Source of the DNA: Gymnopilus junonius
Lineage: Eukaryota > Basidiomycota > Agaricomycetes > Agaricales > Galerinaceae
Assembly (NCBI GenBank): GCA_015501075.1
Contig: JADNYJ010000487.1
Coordinates: forward strand, 1-23,224
Length of the DNA: 23,224 bases
Direction of reading: 5' to 3'
Shown here: positions 9,136 to 19,384 of the stretch, in pieces
Numbering within the stretch: position 1 is the first letter of the stretch
How the letters are laid out: each line of letters begins with the position of its first letter
Program-made: the position numbers and the translations under genes
The notes under the pieces: generated by a model
The model's database searches: none
What the model saw: the letters and a program-made list of their open reading frames with translations, nothing else
Told to the model about the DNA's origin: nothing

Positions 9136-11626
9136 TTAAACTCCAAAAGGCTCTATATGGAGCGATATAGTAGGTCCTCTCTAAGGACATCCATCGGCTT
9201 GGAACGCGAACTGAACGTCTCACTGCTTCCGCAAGCGACTGAGACCCGCATACTGTGAATTCAAAGGCATCAAGATCAGTTTTTCGACAATCGGAAATAA
9301 GGTACACACATTTATCGATATTGGACCTATGTCTGCCTCAATTCATTTTTAATCAAAGCATCCAGATCCGGGCGTCCTTGATTTAACGAAGTGAGAGGCG
9401 ATTCCAATAATCTTGAACCGTACTGTGAGCTCGGTGTAGAAGGTACTTTTTCCCCTCGAGGTCGTCGGTGGAAGGGTCGCCTCTTCAAAATCCTTCTGAG
9501 TTCCCGAGGACGGCTGTTACATACAATTTGATGGCGACGAAGATAGAATTCGGAGGTCTTTTATGGCTGAAGAAAGCACATCTTCTATCCATTTGACTTG
9601 ATCTACATACGGATCATCTGATTAGAGAGGACGGCGGCATGATGGCCAGAAGGTTGACTGACTGGGTCTCTGATTGCCACACGAAAGTCACTCTCCTACA
9701 ATTTAGCTTATTACGCTTTGCTTGACTGCACAAATATGTCAGCTGGTATAAAGGTCCGAAAAAAAGCAAATACTTGATAACGCTCAAAATGGAAGAGTGA
9801 AAGAGATACCAGAACCGCCTAAAACCCAAATCACTTTCCTGGTCATTGCGGAAATGAATGGCGTACCAGCGAAGAGCATGATCGATTGGTATCCGATAAG
9901 GATAGGTGGCGAACTGTACGGACCATTGATAAAGGCCTTGTACGTGCTCTCTTGAGAAGCAGCTTGCATCAACCTCGCAGTAAAGCCCTTGCGCACGCGG
10001 AGAAAAATGTAAGCTTATTGCCACCTCTGAGGAACCATCGTATATGGTGGACAAGGTGAAAGGATGAGACTCAAAGGCAATGAAGATACGGTCGGAAACG
10101 ATAGATAGGCACTCTGTCCAGGGCGCCAGTAGAAGTACTTTGACCTATGGAGCGTGACTTTGAGGAAATGATGGGAAAGAACTTCGACCGTGGCGTCTAG
10201 TTCTTTGGATGATTTGGACCATGGATTGAAATAGGAAAAGTTGGCAATGACTATCTTGCCCATGCTGATAAGTCTGTCAAGTCCCCAGACGATCAGTGAT
10301 GGCCAGGAACATAATAAGTCATGCTGAATGAAAGAAATGAGATTGTATGATGACGCAGTACATATCCAGTTAAACGTACGTTCTTCCCGCGAGATGGATC
10401 AACATTCCAATGGAGAATATGCTAAGGATCCGCAAGTAAATAATATTATGGAAGGAAAAGAGGAAATAAAATTACAGGGCGAGGGTAAGATGAATGATAA
10501 GGAAGAGTTCATAGCTCTTCTCACGCACTGGGCGGATAGAGAGGATGCATAACAGACTCAACGACGAGGCAGCCAAAAGCCACACTGCATCCAGCGATTG
10601 CGACGGCTTCGTCACCTGCCAACCTAATTTCTGTTGACGACAGAAAATGGAAGTAAAAGAAGTGAGCTTACCCAACGTCAGCTGGATGAAATGTGAGCAA
10701 GAAAAATAGAAATTAGGGGAAAAGTACTTACACGTCCTCCCCCGTGGATCCAAATCAAAATAACAAGTGTTCGTGCCGACATACGGTGCAAGAAATTCAA
10801 CTGTGGCAATGTGAGGTGAATCAAATGGGAACAGAAAGTTATTACTTCTCGAAGCCGATGCAGTGAGCGCTATAATCGGAACGAACAGGAAGTCAGGAAG
10901 CGTTCAGTATCAGATACGAGGATTACCTACAAGAAATAATGTTGTTCTTCATACCGAGAGCGATCACAATGGGAAGCTGAGAAGCAGCGATCGTTCCGCT
11001 CTATTGGCGTAATAATGTGCTTCGACCTTCTGTCCTTCGAGCGTAGTTGCTGATTGAAATGCATGAGCTCGATATAAATACCTAATAGGAAAAAGCTTAC
11101 TGTTTACAAACGTCCAAGAGAACAGCACGCCCATATATCCGATGACCAACCTACTTCGGCAAGTTGAAATGTAGGATGACCGAGGTGTATCGTCCACCTC
11201 ATCGTGAGCGCCTGGATGGAGTCGACTAACGCGATAGGCAGTCTGCTGACTGATGCAGAGGCTCTCTTGCCAGAGTATACCCTCTTTCTCGTCGCATATC
11301 GGAATGCCACAGAAATAATATGACAAAGCGACACAAGGGCAATGAAGCTGGCAATAAGGTAAAGGATTTGTTTTGGGTAGGCGAAAGATCGCGCAACGCG
11401 GAGAGTTTTTGTCAGTAGCACGGGGGTCATTGGGAAGTTAAGAAGGCAGGACTTGGGGCGACTAGGAGTCTTTTGAAGGTGCCTTTTGAACCTTCCAGGC
11501 ACCAGCTGGGAAAACGATACCAGGTGGAAGGGTCAAGGAAGCTACCAAATAGGTGTATGAAAAATGGAGACAAAAATTTCTTGCACTCATGAACCCCCAA
11601 GAGAACGTCGGATCGCCTGGCCTCAT
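9136..11626 (-). CDS. ferric reductase / NADPH-oxidase-type transmembrane protein (FRE family), frame-broken
   Basis: FRE enzymes pass electrons from NADPH through FAD and two hemes across the plasma membrane to reduce Fe(III) for uptake. Pieces occur in the right order: possible start MRPGDPTFSWGF (ATG 11626); membrane helices (YPKQILYLIASFIALVSLCHI, LVIGYMGVLFSWTFVN); heme-type histidines (LHRMSARTLVILIWIHGGGR, FLIIHLTLA); SLIVWGLDRLISMGKI; FAD site YWRPGQSAYLSFP and, after a frame break, ESHPFTLSTI; NADPH site INGPYSSPP and GGSGISFTLPF; and a C-terminus with FTVCGSQSLAEAVRR and GPTISLHIEPFGV before TAA 9136-9138. At least six introns are implied, for example GTACGC...TTTTAG splitting AG|GSGIS. 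Frame breaks fall near 11148, 10996, 10072, 10003-10007, 9205 and 9179; most are cured by one extra base in a run. The exact start and the junctions around the first exon are uncertain. Iron-type GATA sites precede it. Confidence 0.8.
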
Positions 11627-11672
11627 AGTTTTAGCACTAAAATAAGGAGAAGGTTGGGAGGCGGGTGAATTT

Positions 11673-11745
11673 ATCTGATAAAACCACTTCTTATCAGATT
11701 ACGATCACATCTAATCTTACAGGGATCCCCATAATAATCTGATAA
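11673..11745 (-). promoter_or_regulatory. three ATCTGATAA iron-responsive GATA-factor sites
   Basis: Exact copies of ATCTGATAA lie at 11673-11681 (+), 11691-11699 (-) and 11737-11745 (+). The consensus ATCWGATAA is established for the fungal iron-sensing GATA repressors (SreA, SRE, Urbs1, Fep1 group). These silence iron-uptake genes when iron is plentiful. The cluster lies about 47-120 bp upstream of the proposed ferric-reductase ATG (11626), which is what the pathway predicts. A weaker GATAATC at 11761 may be a decayed fourth site. Confidence 0.75.
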
Positions 11746-12367
11746 AAAACCTAGGTCGGCGATAATCAGAAGGAGATCGAAGATTTGATGAAAGACCACA
11801 TGGTAGGTCGGCAAAGGCAGGTGAGCCGAGGTCTACATCTGTGAACCGCCTTCCATAGTTTCCCGTCTGGAAGGTCGACGACGTTATTTGGGTACAACCA
11901 TTCGAAAAAAGTGGAACAACGGACCTTCAGCAGAGTCGAGGAGGCAAACACCTTGCAAACTGACGGTGTCGCTAGTCGTAGTAGAGGCGTCGATGCATGT
12001 GATTTGACGTGCGCCAAGAATAAATTCGCTAATATTCGTGATTATAAGGCCGTCGGCCGCAGGAACAAGGAAACGGGATCTCAATGGCCGTTGCCAGGCC
12101 CGATTGTTTACAGAACTGGATTTCAGTGGAGTGAGATCCATGGGTCTCTTCAGTACATAGCACGATCGAGAGAAAGGTTTCTGGTAACACGGGAACACCT
12201 GTTGGTCTCGATACCTCTGGAAGAAAGAGCAGCACTGTACGCATGAGACCTTCCAGAGTGAGGGAGTAGATTCGTCCCACTGCTTTATCAAAGATATCAA
12301 GAGAGGACAGTCCATCAGCTTACGTACAATTTTACGCAATAAACTTCGTAAGCAGTCTCCCCCAAAT
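11746..12367. other. region with open frames but no recognised gene
   Basis: Open frames exist on the minus strand (11884-12393, 169 codons; 11766-12017) and on the plus strand (11911-12246). None shows a family motif, a signal peptide or a plausible splice structure. A minus-strand segment FFEWLYPNNVVDLPDGKLW reads more protein-like than its surroundings, but I cannot place it. It could be a remnant, or a gene whose frame is broken as in its neighbours. Confidence 0.25.
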
Positions 12368-12500
12368 GATCGCCGCCGAGCTAGCGCCGACAAAGCGGGT
12401 AGAAGGGCGCAGCCCCCGCAAGCCGTTGGCTAAGCGTAGCAGGCAGGTGAGCGAAGCGAGCCCGCCAACGCGTAGCGGGAGCCAAAAGGCTTGTGGCGAT
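12368..12500. repeat. GC-rich patch with nested inverted repeats
   Basis: A sharply GC-rich patch stands in otherwise balanced sequence. It has GCGTAGC twice (12434-12440, 12470-12476) and GCGAAGCGAG at 12451-12460. Arms GTTGGC (12425-12430) and GCCAAC (12464-12469) pair exactly. Alternative arms are TTGGCT (12426-12431) and AGCCAA (12480-12485). ATCGCC near 12369 and GGCGAT near 12495 bracket the patch. The texture resembles GC clusters of fungal or algal organelle genomes, but that is only a resemblance. Open frames across it are not credible genes. Confidence 0.5.
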
Positions 12501-12660
12501 GAACTGAGGAAGGATACGTGGAATCGACTAAAGGCTGGCCATGGACGTTCGGAGCAAATGATGGTGCTTACGTGATTGTTGAATAAATTTCAATTTAGGC
12601 GGTTCCATCCTTCTGCGCATGCATGTACATACAGATTGATCTGGTCTCAAAGACAAGGCG

Positions 12661-12668
12661 TTATATAT
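12661..12668 (+). promoter_or_regulatory. TATA-like box upstream of the small protein at 12750
   Basis: TTATATAT lies about 82-89 bp upstream of the ATG at 12750, a normal place for a TATA box in a fungal promoter. Support is by position only. Confidence 0.35.
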
Positions 12669-12749
12669 TCCTCACATTTGGCCCATTTCGAATCGCCCAT
12701 CTGACCGCTATTAACTGCACTTCATTTGATGAAAGCAGGACCAATTACA

Positions 12750-13011
12750 ATGTCTGTTCCTCCTGGCATTTACTTAATGAGAAACCAGGCTTCGGGTTAC
12801 AACATCATCAAAAGCGACGGAGATAAAGCAGGCATACCTGTCGTTTTCATGATATGTAATTACGGACGAGGTTCCAGTACATACAAGGTTCTCTTGGTAG
12901 TACTGTCATGTGTCCAACCTGGCGACAGAAAATATCTGTTGAGAAAGATACCGCTGGACTGTATACTTTCAAATCAGACTCCAATGTGTCAATTGGCGAT
13001 TCTGGGGTAAG
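12750..13011 (+). pseudogene. small protein beginning MSVPPGIYLMRN, copy 1 (frame-broken)
   Basis: The ATG at 12750 opens MSVPPGIYLMRNQASGYNII and the frame stays open past VVFMICNYG. It then shifts, and ISVEKDTAGLYTFKSDSNVS continues in another frame up to IGDSG near 13010. The same two blocks occur in order in copy 2 at 13944, so they belong to one gene. The opening (MS-x-x-PG-x-Y-x-x-RN) and the later GLYTFKS...GDSG block resemble small basidiomycete beta-trefoil proteins of the ricin-B-lectin or protease-inhibitor type, but the match is too short for a firm call. No signal peptide is visible, as is usual for such cytoplasmic fungal proteins. No C-terminal part matching copy 2 was found downstream. 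Confidence 0.4.
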
Positions 13012-13943
13012 CCAGTAGTTGTGATATAAGTGCATCTATAGACTGGCTCTAAAGCTCTCCTCGGAAAAAGGACAGTAATGGCAATGGCTCCGTTAAAATT
13101 TTCCAGGACTTCGGACGCTTGAATCGTGGTAAACTGCCGATGTCGCATTTCACCAACTTGCACCCCAGACCAGTCAATTATGCAGCTATAATTAAGATAG
13201 TCCTATAGATTGGGGTAACAGCGTAGCTTCTTCGATTTGTAGCGGAATGCATAGCGACGACATGTATGCACGACTCAGCGGCAGGGCTGAGAAGTCACAT
13301 TCTTCCGAAGCACGAGTCCATACTGCTAACAAGTTCACGGTCAGGAGATGTACCCTTCAATGGCACCTCGCCGATCAAAACACGGATGTCGCCCGAAACG
13401 CCATTAGAAGGGAACTGACGTTGTCCGAATGTCAGCAACGACAGATCGTCGTTTGCATCGACTGCTGGAAATGCATGCATTTCTCAGTAACCAAATAGCG
13501 AGAATAGAGGTCGTGACGAATGAGATGCGACAGCTTGCATTGGAGGTCGTTCACTACAGTACTACACCGGGAGGCGAATTTATTGCAAGCGGTAGGATAA
13601 AACTTGAAAGGTTTGGATCTGCTTCTCGTCAGTAAGAATTTTCTTTGGAGAAGATAGTGGCGTTATTTCATGACGTGATCAAAATAAGGTTCCTCACTGA
13701 ACTCAACTTTCATTTTACGTGTGCAAATTGCCAGGGATTTATGATCATACTATCCCGAGCGTTAGGCAAAATTGAAGTCCGAGCCCGTTATTGGAATAGC
13801 ACTTCTTTGCAGGGCCTATGAGTAGTCAAACGACAGAATGGGGAATAGTGGCGACGCACTACAGCTGAAATTTGTATAAGTTCCACTCGTTAATCTGACT
13901 TTGAACCCAACTCACTAAGTTCCAACTCGAAATATCTACTCTC
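13012..13943. other. no recognised gene
   Basis: Short open frames occur on both strands (for example 13247-13498 and 13429-13635 on plus, 13295-13480 on minus) but none shows a known motif. The last 70 bases contain TGTATAAG near 13873, a possible TATA-like element for the small-protein copy at 13944. Confidence 0.35.
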
Positions 13944-14386
13944 ATGTCTCTCGCTCCAGGTATCTATCTCATCAGAAACCGCAGTTGATACAACCTTCCT
14001 GAGAAGGGTACTAGCTCTGGTGACAAGGTCACCACCAAGAAAGTTGGTGACGAAGTGCCGACCGAGGCCATAAGTTGGATATTTTATGCTCGACATAGAT
14101 TCCGCCTCTAACTCGTCAATCCAGAAAATCAGCATTTCCGTTGATGGGTCTGGACTTCACACTTTGAAGTCGGACTTCAACTTGTGCATTGCAGACTCCG
14201 GGGCAAATACCTTCCTTTACTGTTCCTAACGTCGTTCGGCTCTAACTCATCAATGACCAGAAAAAAAGATCCGGATGGCAACGTTACCTGATCTGGCAGG
14301 AAGGCGATCACAAGTGGAGCACCAAGTCCGCTAGGGCTGGATTGTGGAATAAGCATTCATTGACAGTGGTGAATCACATTGAGTGA
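13944..14386 (+). pseudogene. small protein beginning MSLAPGIYLIRN, copy 2 (pseudogene)
   Basis: The ATG at 13944 opens MSLAPGIYLIRNRS, then an in-frame TGA at 13986-13988 interrupts it. The same frame goes on as YNLPEKGTSSGDKVTTKKVG and EAISWIFYARHRF. Next come SGLHTLKSDFNLCIADSGA (near 14150-14205) and, in another frame, WQRYLIWQEGDHKWSTKSAR...LTVVNHIE before TGA 14384-14386. The blocks match copy 1: PGIYL(M/I)RN and GL(Y/H)T(F/L)KSD.N....DSG. Complete, the protein would be about 140-150 residues, the size of basidiomycete beta-trefoil lectins or inhibitors; that family call is tentative. The in-frame stop together with frame changes argues for a dead copy. Confidence 0.45.
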
Positions 14387-15307
14387 CCGACGATATCCTC
14401 CACGCAGCGTCAAACTCCCCAGCGATCTTAAGTTTGCTGCGGACAACTTCAACGGTATCGGACCCCACGTAGGCTTTGTATTTTGGATAGTGGCAGCGCC
14501 TCCGAGACTCTCTGGGAACTTGTCAACTCCGGCTGAACAAACTAGAATTTTCGAAAGGAATTCACAAACTGTGTCTCATGAATTTGGGCTGAATTGTGCT
14601 TAAAGAGACGATGGAGCTTGAACCAAAAATTGTAGAAAACCCATGTACATAAATTGGACTGTAAATCATTGTGTGTTTGTATCTCAGGGCCTAGGGGCCA
14701 GTGGCCGTTGCATCTTGGTGAACGCAATGTCAGATTTAATTTCCAGCAACTCTGGGTAATAGCTCACCTGTATCAGACAGCCCATTCGGGACGAAGCCCA
14801 AACCAGCGTCTGTCACCTGTAGCACGACGAACCAAGTAAGCAGTTACCTTCGTCTGACAGAAGATCCGAGGAATCAAGGAAGAGACAAGAAGAAGTCAAG
14901 AGATTGACAACAGCCATCCGCTTTAGTTTACTGGCCCAGCACCTCGTCGTCAGGGGATATGGATATTATTGGGTACGCTTCTTTTATATTCTGTAGAACA
15001 TTAATAAACGAAAATCGATGGTGACTATGCACCAAGGTCTTTGATGGAGGAAAAATTGTTTGCCTAGGAACGCGAATTTGCTTTAGAACAAGACCCGTCA
15101 GAAAGATATGAAACAGCATGCAACCAATTGTAGGGACCAGACATGAGGTCCCTATGCAGATGTAGAACAACACAAACTTTAGTCATAAGCAAACGATAAA
15201 CCCGAATAGCTTGGTCCCTTGATAGCCTAGTCACTGGTCCAGAAGGTCATGAAAAAGAGGAATCTGGGAGCGTAAAGATATGCATTCCCGTATGAAGTCT
15301 ACATCGA
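14387..15307. other. no recognised gene
   Basis: Short open frames on both strands (14379-14603 and 14654-14839 plus; 14928-15173 minus) show no recognisable motif. The right end should contain the 3' untranslated region of the CstF-64-like gene. Confidence 0.35.
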
Positions 15308-16326
15308 TTATCCAGTAGGAGTAGGAACGCCCAACGTTGCGCGCTATAGCGCAAAAATAATCAAGAATGGTCTGAGCCAATATTGCCAGTGCAATGAAGA
15401 TGGACACGTACAATTTGAATGTATGTTGACCGCTCGTTTGGAGGGAGCATGTTGATCTGTTCTGGTGTCATAGACAGCACGCGCATAATGAGAGTCTGAC
15501 GCGTCATTGTTGTGAGCAAAGAATAGGAAGAAGATATCCGAGCGAGCGCACCTTTTGTTCATCTGGAATCCCGGCCAGCGTGTCAGGCAGCGCAGGTGTT
15601 GATGTTTGGGTAGCGACTGGTGTCGGTGTCTGAGGAGGGGGTACATAAGAAGAATATCCAGGATAAGACGCCCCGGAAGGGGCTTGAGAATAGGGTTGCT
15701 GGTAGCCTTGTTGTTGATAAGGCGCTTGAGAGTATCCATATCCTTGCCCATAACCCTGCTGTCCATAGCTCCCATAACCTGCAGGTGTCGTTGGGTGCGC
15801 TGATCGACCCTGTCCGTTCGTCTGATAACCGTAAGGTGGTGTGGGGGTATGAGAGGGAGGAGAATAAGATGAAGTGCTAGGGGGTGTAGACGTCCGATAT
15901 TGAGCTTGTACATGTGGAGGGACGGCTGAAATTGGTGCAGGTGCTGCAGGTGGTGGTGGAACAGGCTGAACTTTCGAACTGTCTATTGAAGATGGCCCCG
16001 CAGTAGTTGGAGCAGAAGCATTACCCGAGCCATATTCTTGCAGAGTTTTCTTTGTACATTGGGCCTTAATTCAGCTGACATCGCCATAGATCGAATATTT
16101 AGGGCTCACCTGAAAGACTTCAATATTAATCGCATTCATTGACACCATTAGACTGATCAGCGCATACGCAATGGCAGGCTGGCTATTCAAAATCCCTCGT
16201 GCTGCGGCAGGTGTAGTTTTCTAAACAATTTGTGAGTGAACTCAATTTTTAAAATTTTAAGAAGTTAACCTTTAAAGTCAGAAGTAGTTCCATCAGCTGT
16301 TCATTGGCAATATTGGGATTGGACAT
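15308..16326 (-). CDS. CstF-64-like pre-mRNA 3'-end processing factor without RRM (hinge + C-terminal domain)
   Basis: Five exons give an unbroken 261-residue protein: 16326-16270, 16220-16110, 16049-15552, 15495-15412 and 15343-15308 (TAA at 15308-15310). Introns are 49, 60, 56 and 68 bp. Residues 1-60 (ANEQLMELLLTLKKTTPAAA, QPAIAYALISLMVSMNAINI) match the hinge of CstF-64/Rna15, which binds the CstF-77 partner. Residues 223-255 (TLIMRVLSMTPEQINMLPPN, ERSTYIQIRATL) match its C-terminal three-helix domain, which contacts Pcf11-type factors. Between them, residues 57-222 are low-complexity: proline-rich first, then Gly/Tyr/Gln-rich (YGSYGQQGYGQGYGYSQ) at about 146-180. The usual N-terminal RNA-recognition motif is absent, and the upstream space (280 bp to the next gene) cannot hold one. 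It should act in the nucleus in mRNA cleavage and polyadenylation. Intron 2 would use an AAG acceptor. Confidence 0.85.
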
Positions 16327-16606
16327 GGTGGCGAAAGGACAAAGTAAGAGGAGCGCTGAACGCCATTAAGGACGAATTGAGGTTAAGGTTCTAATTCACG
16401 TGAGCTTGGCCACAGGAGGCCCAGGCTGTTACACTGCCACCCGCGGCTGGTGGACAAATGGGCTACTGTAGACAATGGGTGGCACACGTTCTGAAATTCG
16501 CAAGGCAACCGTTGTGAATTCTTAGACTTAAATATACAGTGTACTAATGGTACAAGAACATGAAAAGGATATGGAAAAAGATCGACTAGAATTTAGCAAG
16601 TAATAA

Positions 16607-17876
16607 TTACTCGTGAGCATCTAAATGGAACCCTTTCACCTTCAGTCTAAAGTGCAAGGATGGGATGTTAAATAATCTTCTCCCTGCCAGCTTCATCTGG
16701 CTCCTAAACACCACTATGGAGTTGACCCTCTTCCCGTTACGTACTCGAACCCTCTCGTGTACCGTTAGCTCCATATTCACCCTTTGCAAGGCCCTGTACT
16801 CGGGCTTAAGGAGAACTTCCGCAAGCCGCCTCCAAAACGAGTGGGAGCCAATTTCTGGCATGTCCTCTGGATTGTGCTGGAGAGGGAATAAGATAGAAAG
16901 GTCAAGGGTGCGCAAGAGACTGGGTCGCGTAGTGGCATCTAACATGTCACAAATCCCAGTCAAGTCCCGCCCTTGTTTACCGTAGGACATCCTAATAGAG
17001 AGTTTTCTTAAGGCGCTTAACTTTCCGATGTCTAGCCGGCCTGGAAAGCTCGCGCCATGAATTGTTTGCACATCTACATGTCAAGCATTATGTTTTGCTG
17101 ATCGGAATAGAAATATAACACATAATGCACACACCTTCCCAGCAACGCCATTTGATCAATTTGACTTTGTCGGCATGAGCCTCCAGCACACCCCACGCGG
17201 AGTTGGTATTTGCCATTGAAACGGTGCGCAATTGAAGGCACGCTAGGCGACTGTGTAATGGAAGTGCCTGCCAAAATTGCTCCATTACAAGAGAGATTTC
17301 CGGGCTATCGATAGTGGTTATGTTATTGAGGTACATATATCGTACAGAGGTTGTCAGAACAGCTGAAGGGACTGAGCCGAGATTACAAAGAGTGAGAGTT
17401 AACAGTTGTGGCGAGGTGAACTGCGAGGCCAAGGAATATTGTAATTGATGACTAAAGAGGCTCCATTGGAGGTACCCGACCTCGCAGCCAAATGTCAAAT
17501 ATCGGACGTGGTGTAAGTGATCCAGCAGGACCGGCAACCACGTCTGCTGAGTGATCCATTCAGAGTCATACACGGGGTATGAGTCAAGCACCTTGAGGGT
17601 CTTGACATAACGACTCGCATCAGGATCGCGCTGTAAAAAATCACAAAGCCCTTTCATGCGCCGCACGACATCACGGATGACGATTGGGTTTGGATGACTC
17701 CGAAGATGCAGAGATATGACTGCGAAGAGTTGCCTCCGGACTTGCGGAAGATAAGTCTGGGAAACTAGAGAGCAGTTCTTGAGAGTCAGCCAGTCCCTGG
17801 AATCGCCAACAGAATCGAAGATAAGAGATATGAGCTCTGGTGGGAGGCGGGGATGAGAGGGTGGTACTGTCGACAT
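16607..17876 (-). CDS. F-box protein (402 aa, intact)
   Basis: Two exons, 17876-17135 and 17073-16607, are joined across a 61-bp intron (GTGTGT...TGTAG) that splits a codon after its first base. The protein starts MSTVPPSHPRLPPELISLIF. The F-box occupies about residues 10-45 (LPPELISLIFDSVGD, NCSLVSQTYLPQVRRQLF). The rest has loose leucine-rich spacing (LLTLTLCNLGSV, LACLQLRTVSM, LSALRKLSIRM, LLRTLDLSILFPL), typical of agaricomycete F-box proteins. It is likely a Skp1-binding substrate receptor of an SCF ubiquitin ligase; the target cannot be inferred. It is not close to copies A, B and C: it has no CKNWRE segment and no TDL-x-Q tail. No frame break is visible, in contrast to those copies. 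Its start lies 277 bp from the 3' end of the hydrolase gene upstream on the same strand. Confidence 0.8.
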
Positions 17877-18153
17877 GAGAGTTAAGAGCAAAGAAGTGAG
17901 TGGTTATGTAAGCCGCCACAGCGAAGCCTTTGTTACACAAATTTTCAAGGGCCACACTCAATGCTTCAGAGATCAAACAATGTCCTTATTCTCTTTGTAT
18001 TCTCTCCATTGATTGATATAAATAATCCAATAAAGTTGGATACAAGCCTCAATTTTTGAGAACCGGGTTCTGAGCCGTGAGCTATTTTGATTTCAAGGTG
18101 GTTCCGCGAGACGGTAGCAAAATGCTTTATGCATACCAATGCGGAATACGAGA

Positions 18154-19384
18154 TCACTTCGGTTGCGCGCACTCTAGGAAAATATCAATAGCTCGCTCTG
18201 GATCATCCCAATGAACCTAGAGAGATATCTTTCAAATCTAGATTATTTGAGAGGCAAAGTTGGGTCACTTACAAAATGATTGATCCCGGGTGCCATCTTA
18301 ACTCCCGTCTTTACTCCTTGTTTCGGTAATTCATCCTGGATATCCCAGGACTGGGAAATTTGCGCAGCGGGCCCCTTTTCTCCAGTCAAATATGTTACCG
18401 TCATGTTTGAAAATAGATCCATAGCCTCCGGAGTAAACAGCACTTTTCGATACGCCGCGTTCAGTTGGGCGCTGAGCCCCTGCATGCACGGTATGTCGAC
18501 GGAGGCCCCATTGAATTGGAGTATTTCGTCTTGTTCAGCTTTCGACATGCGATAGATAGTTCCCGGCCGTGAGGTTGACGTTAATACCCACTCCAGAATA
18601 TTCGGATTCCGGGTAGAAAGGTCGCCATGGTCAAAGTAGCCGCTAATCCACCTGGCAAACATTGGGAATTTGCACTCGTATGGAATGCCTTCCGACTTGA
18701 ACGGCACCCAATTCTTTGGAGGCGGAGGTAGTCCAAAAGCAAGAGGAGGTGATTCTACAATAGATTTAAGCAAAATTAGGCCATCAGCCAGTGCAATCAC
18801 GATGACGGATAAACTTCTGGCAGGCAAACAGACCATATAAAATCAATGACCTGATGAACGACGCGAGGCGGGTGCGGACGGAAGAAGGCAAACTTTCAAT
18901 GTGAGCGATCGAACTAATCGCATCTCCTGAGCCCAGAGACCACCCAAGGATGACAAGCCCACCCGTTTTGCCATCAGGCGAAACTGGTGGCAGATTGTGC
19001 TTTTGAATCAAGTTATTGAAGAACAGTGCGAGGTGATGCCCATGCTTTGTTATCCATTCATCTCTTTGGGCTTTCGTCCCGTCTTTAAGGACTTGCAACT
19101 CCTGGTTGGTGAAGGGAGTAGATCCTGGATAATGGCGCCGATTGAGAGCAATAATCCGTACACCCTTGGAACTAGCAACAGATTGTACTTTCTGGAATAC
19201 AGCTATAGTGGGCTAAAGGTGGGGAGGTTTGTTGCATACCATGAGCACAGCACTCACGCGAACTGAAGCATAATCCGTGGATAAGGATGATAGTGGTGTA
19301 GGAGGTTGTTTTAGGGACAGGTCCGCTGTCAGAATAAGCAAATTCGACGTCTGAGCCATCTATCGAGATCTTTTGGTGTTGCAT
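18154..19384 (-). CDS. alpha/beta-hydrolase fold protein (346 aa, intact)
   Basis: Four exons, 19384-19258, 19202-18834, 18754-18273 and 18216-18154, give an unbroken 346-residue protein; introns are 55, 79 and 56 bp. The ATG at 19384 precedes MQHQKISIDGSDVEFAYSDS. An upstream in-frame extension exists but adds nothing recognisable. Family marks: the oxyanion-side HG at residues 36-37 (IILIHGLCFSSPVFQKV), ALNRRHYPGSTPF, the nucleophile elbow GWSLG with Ser131, and a C-terminal histidine region GINHFVHWDDPERAIDIFLE with probable catalytic His325 (or His328). MTVTYLTGEKGP near residue 275 sits where the acid residue is expected. No signal peptide is seen, so it is probably cytosolic. The substrate cannot be told; esterase, lipase and epoxide-hydrolase-like roles are all open. 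Confidence 0.85.

Noticed and set aside
12366..12575. Open frame across the GC-rich patch
   Set aside because: Its composition follows from the repeat words; no protein family and no promoter context.
15344..15913. 189-codon minus-strand open frame
   Set aside because: It overlaps the CstF-64-like exons in another phase. The spliced reading gives recognised domains, this one does not.
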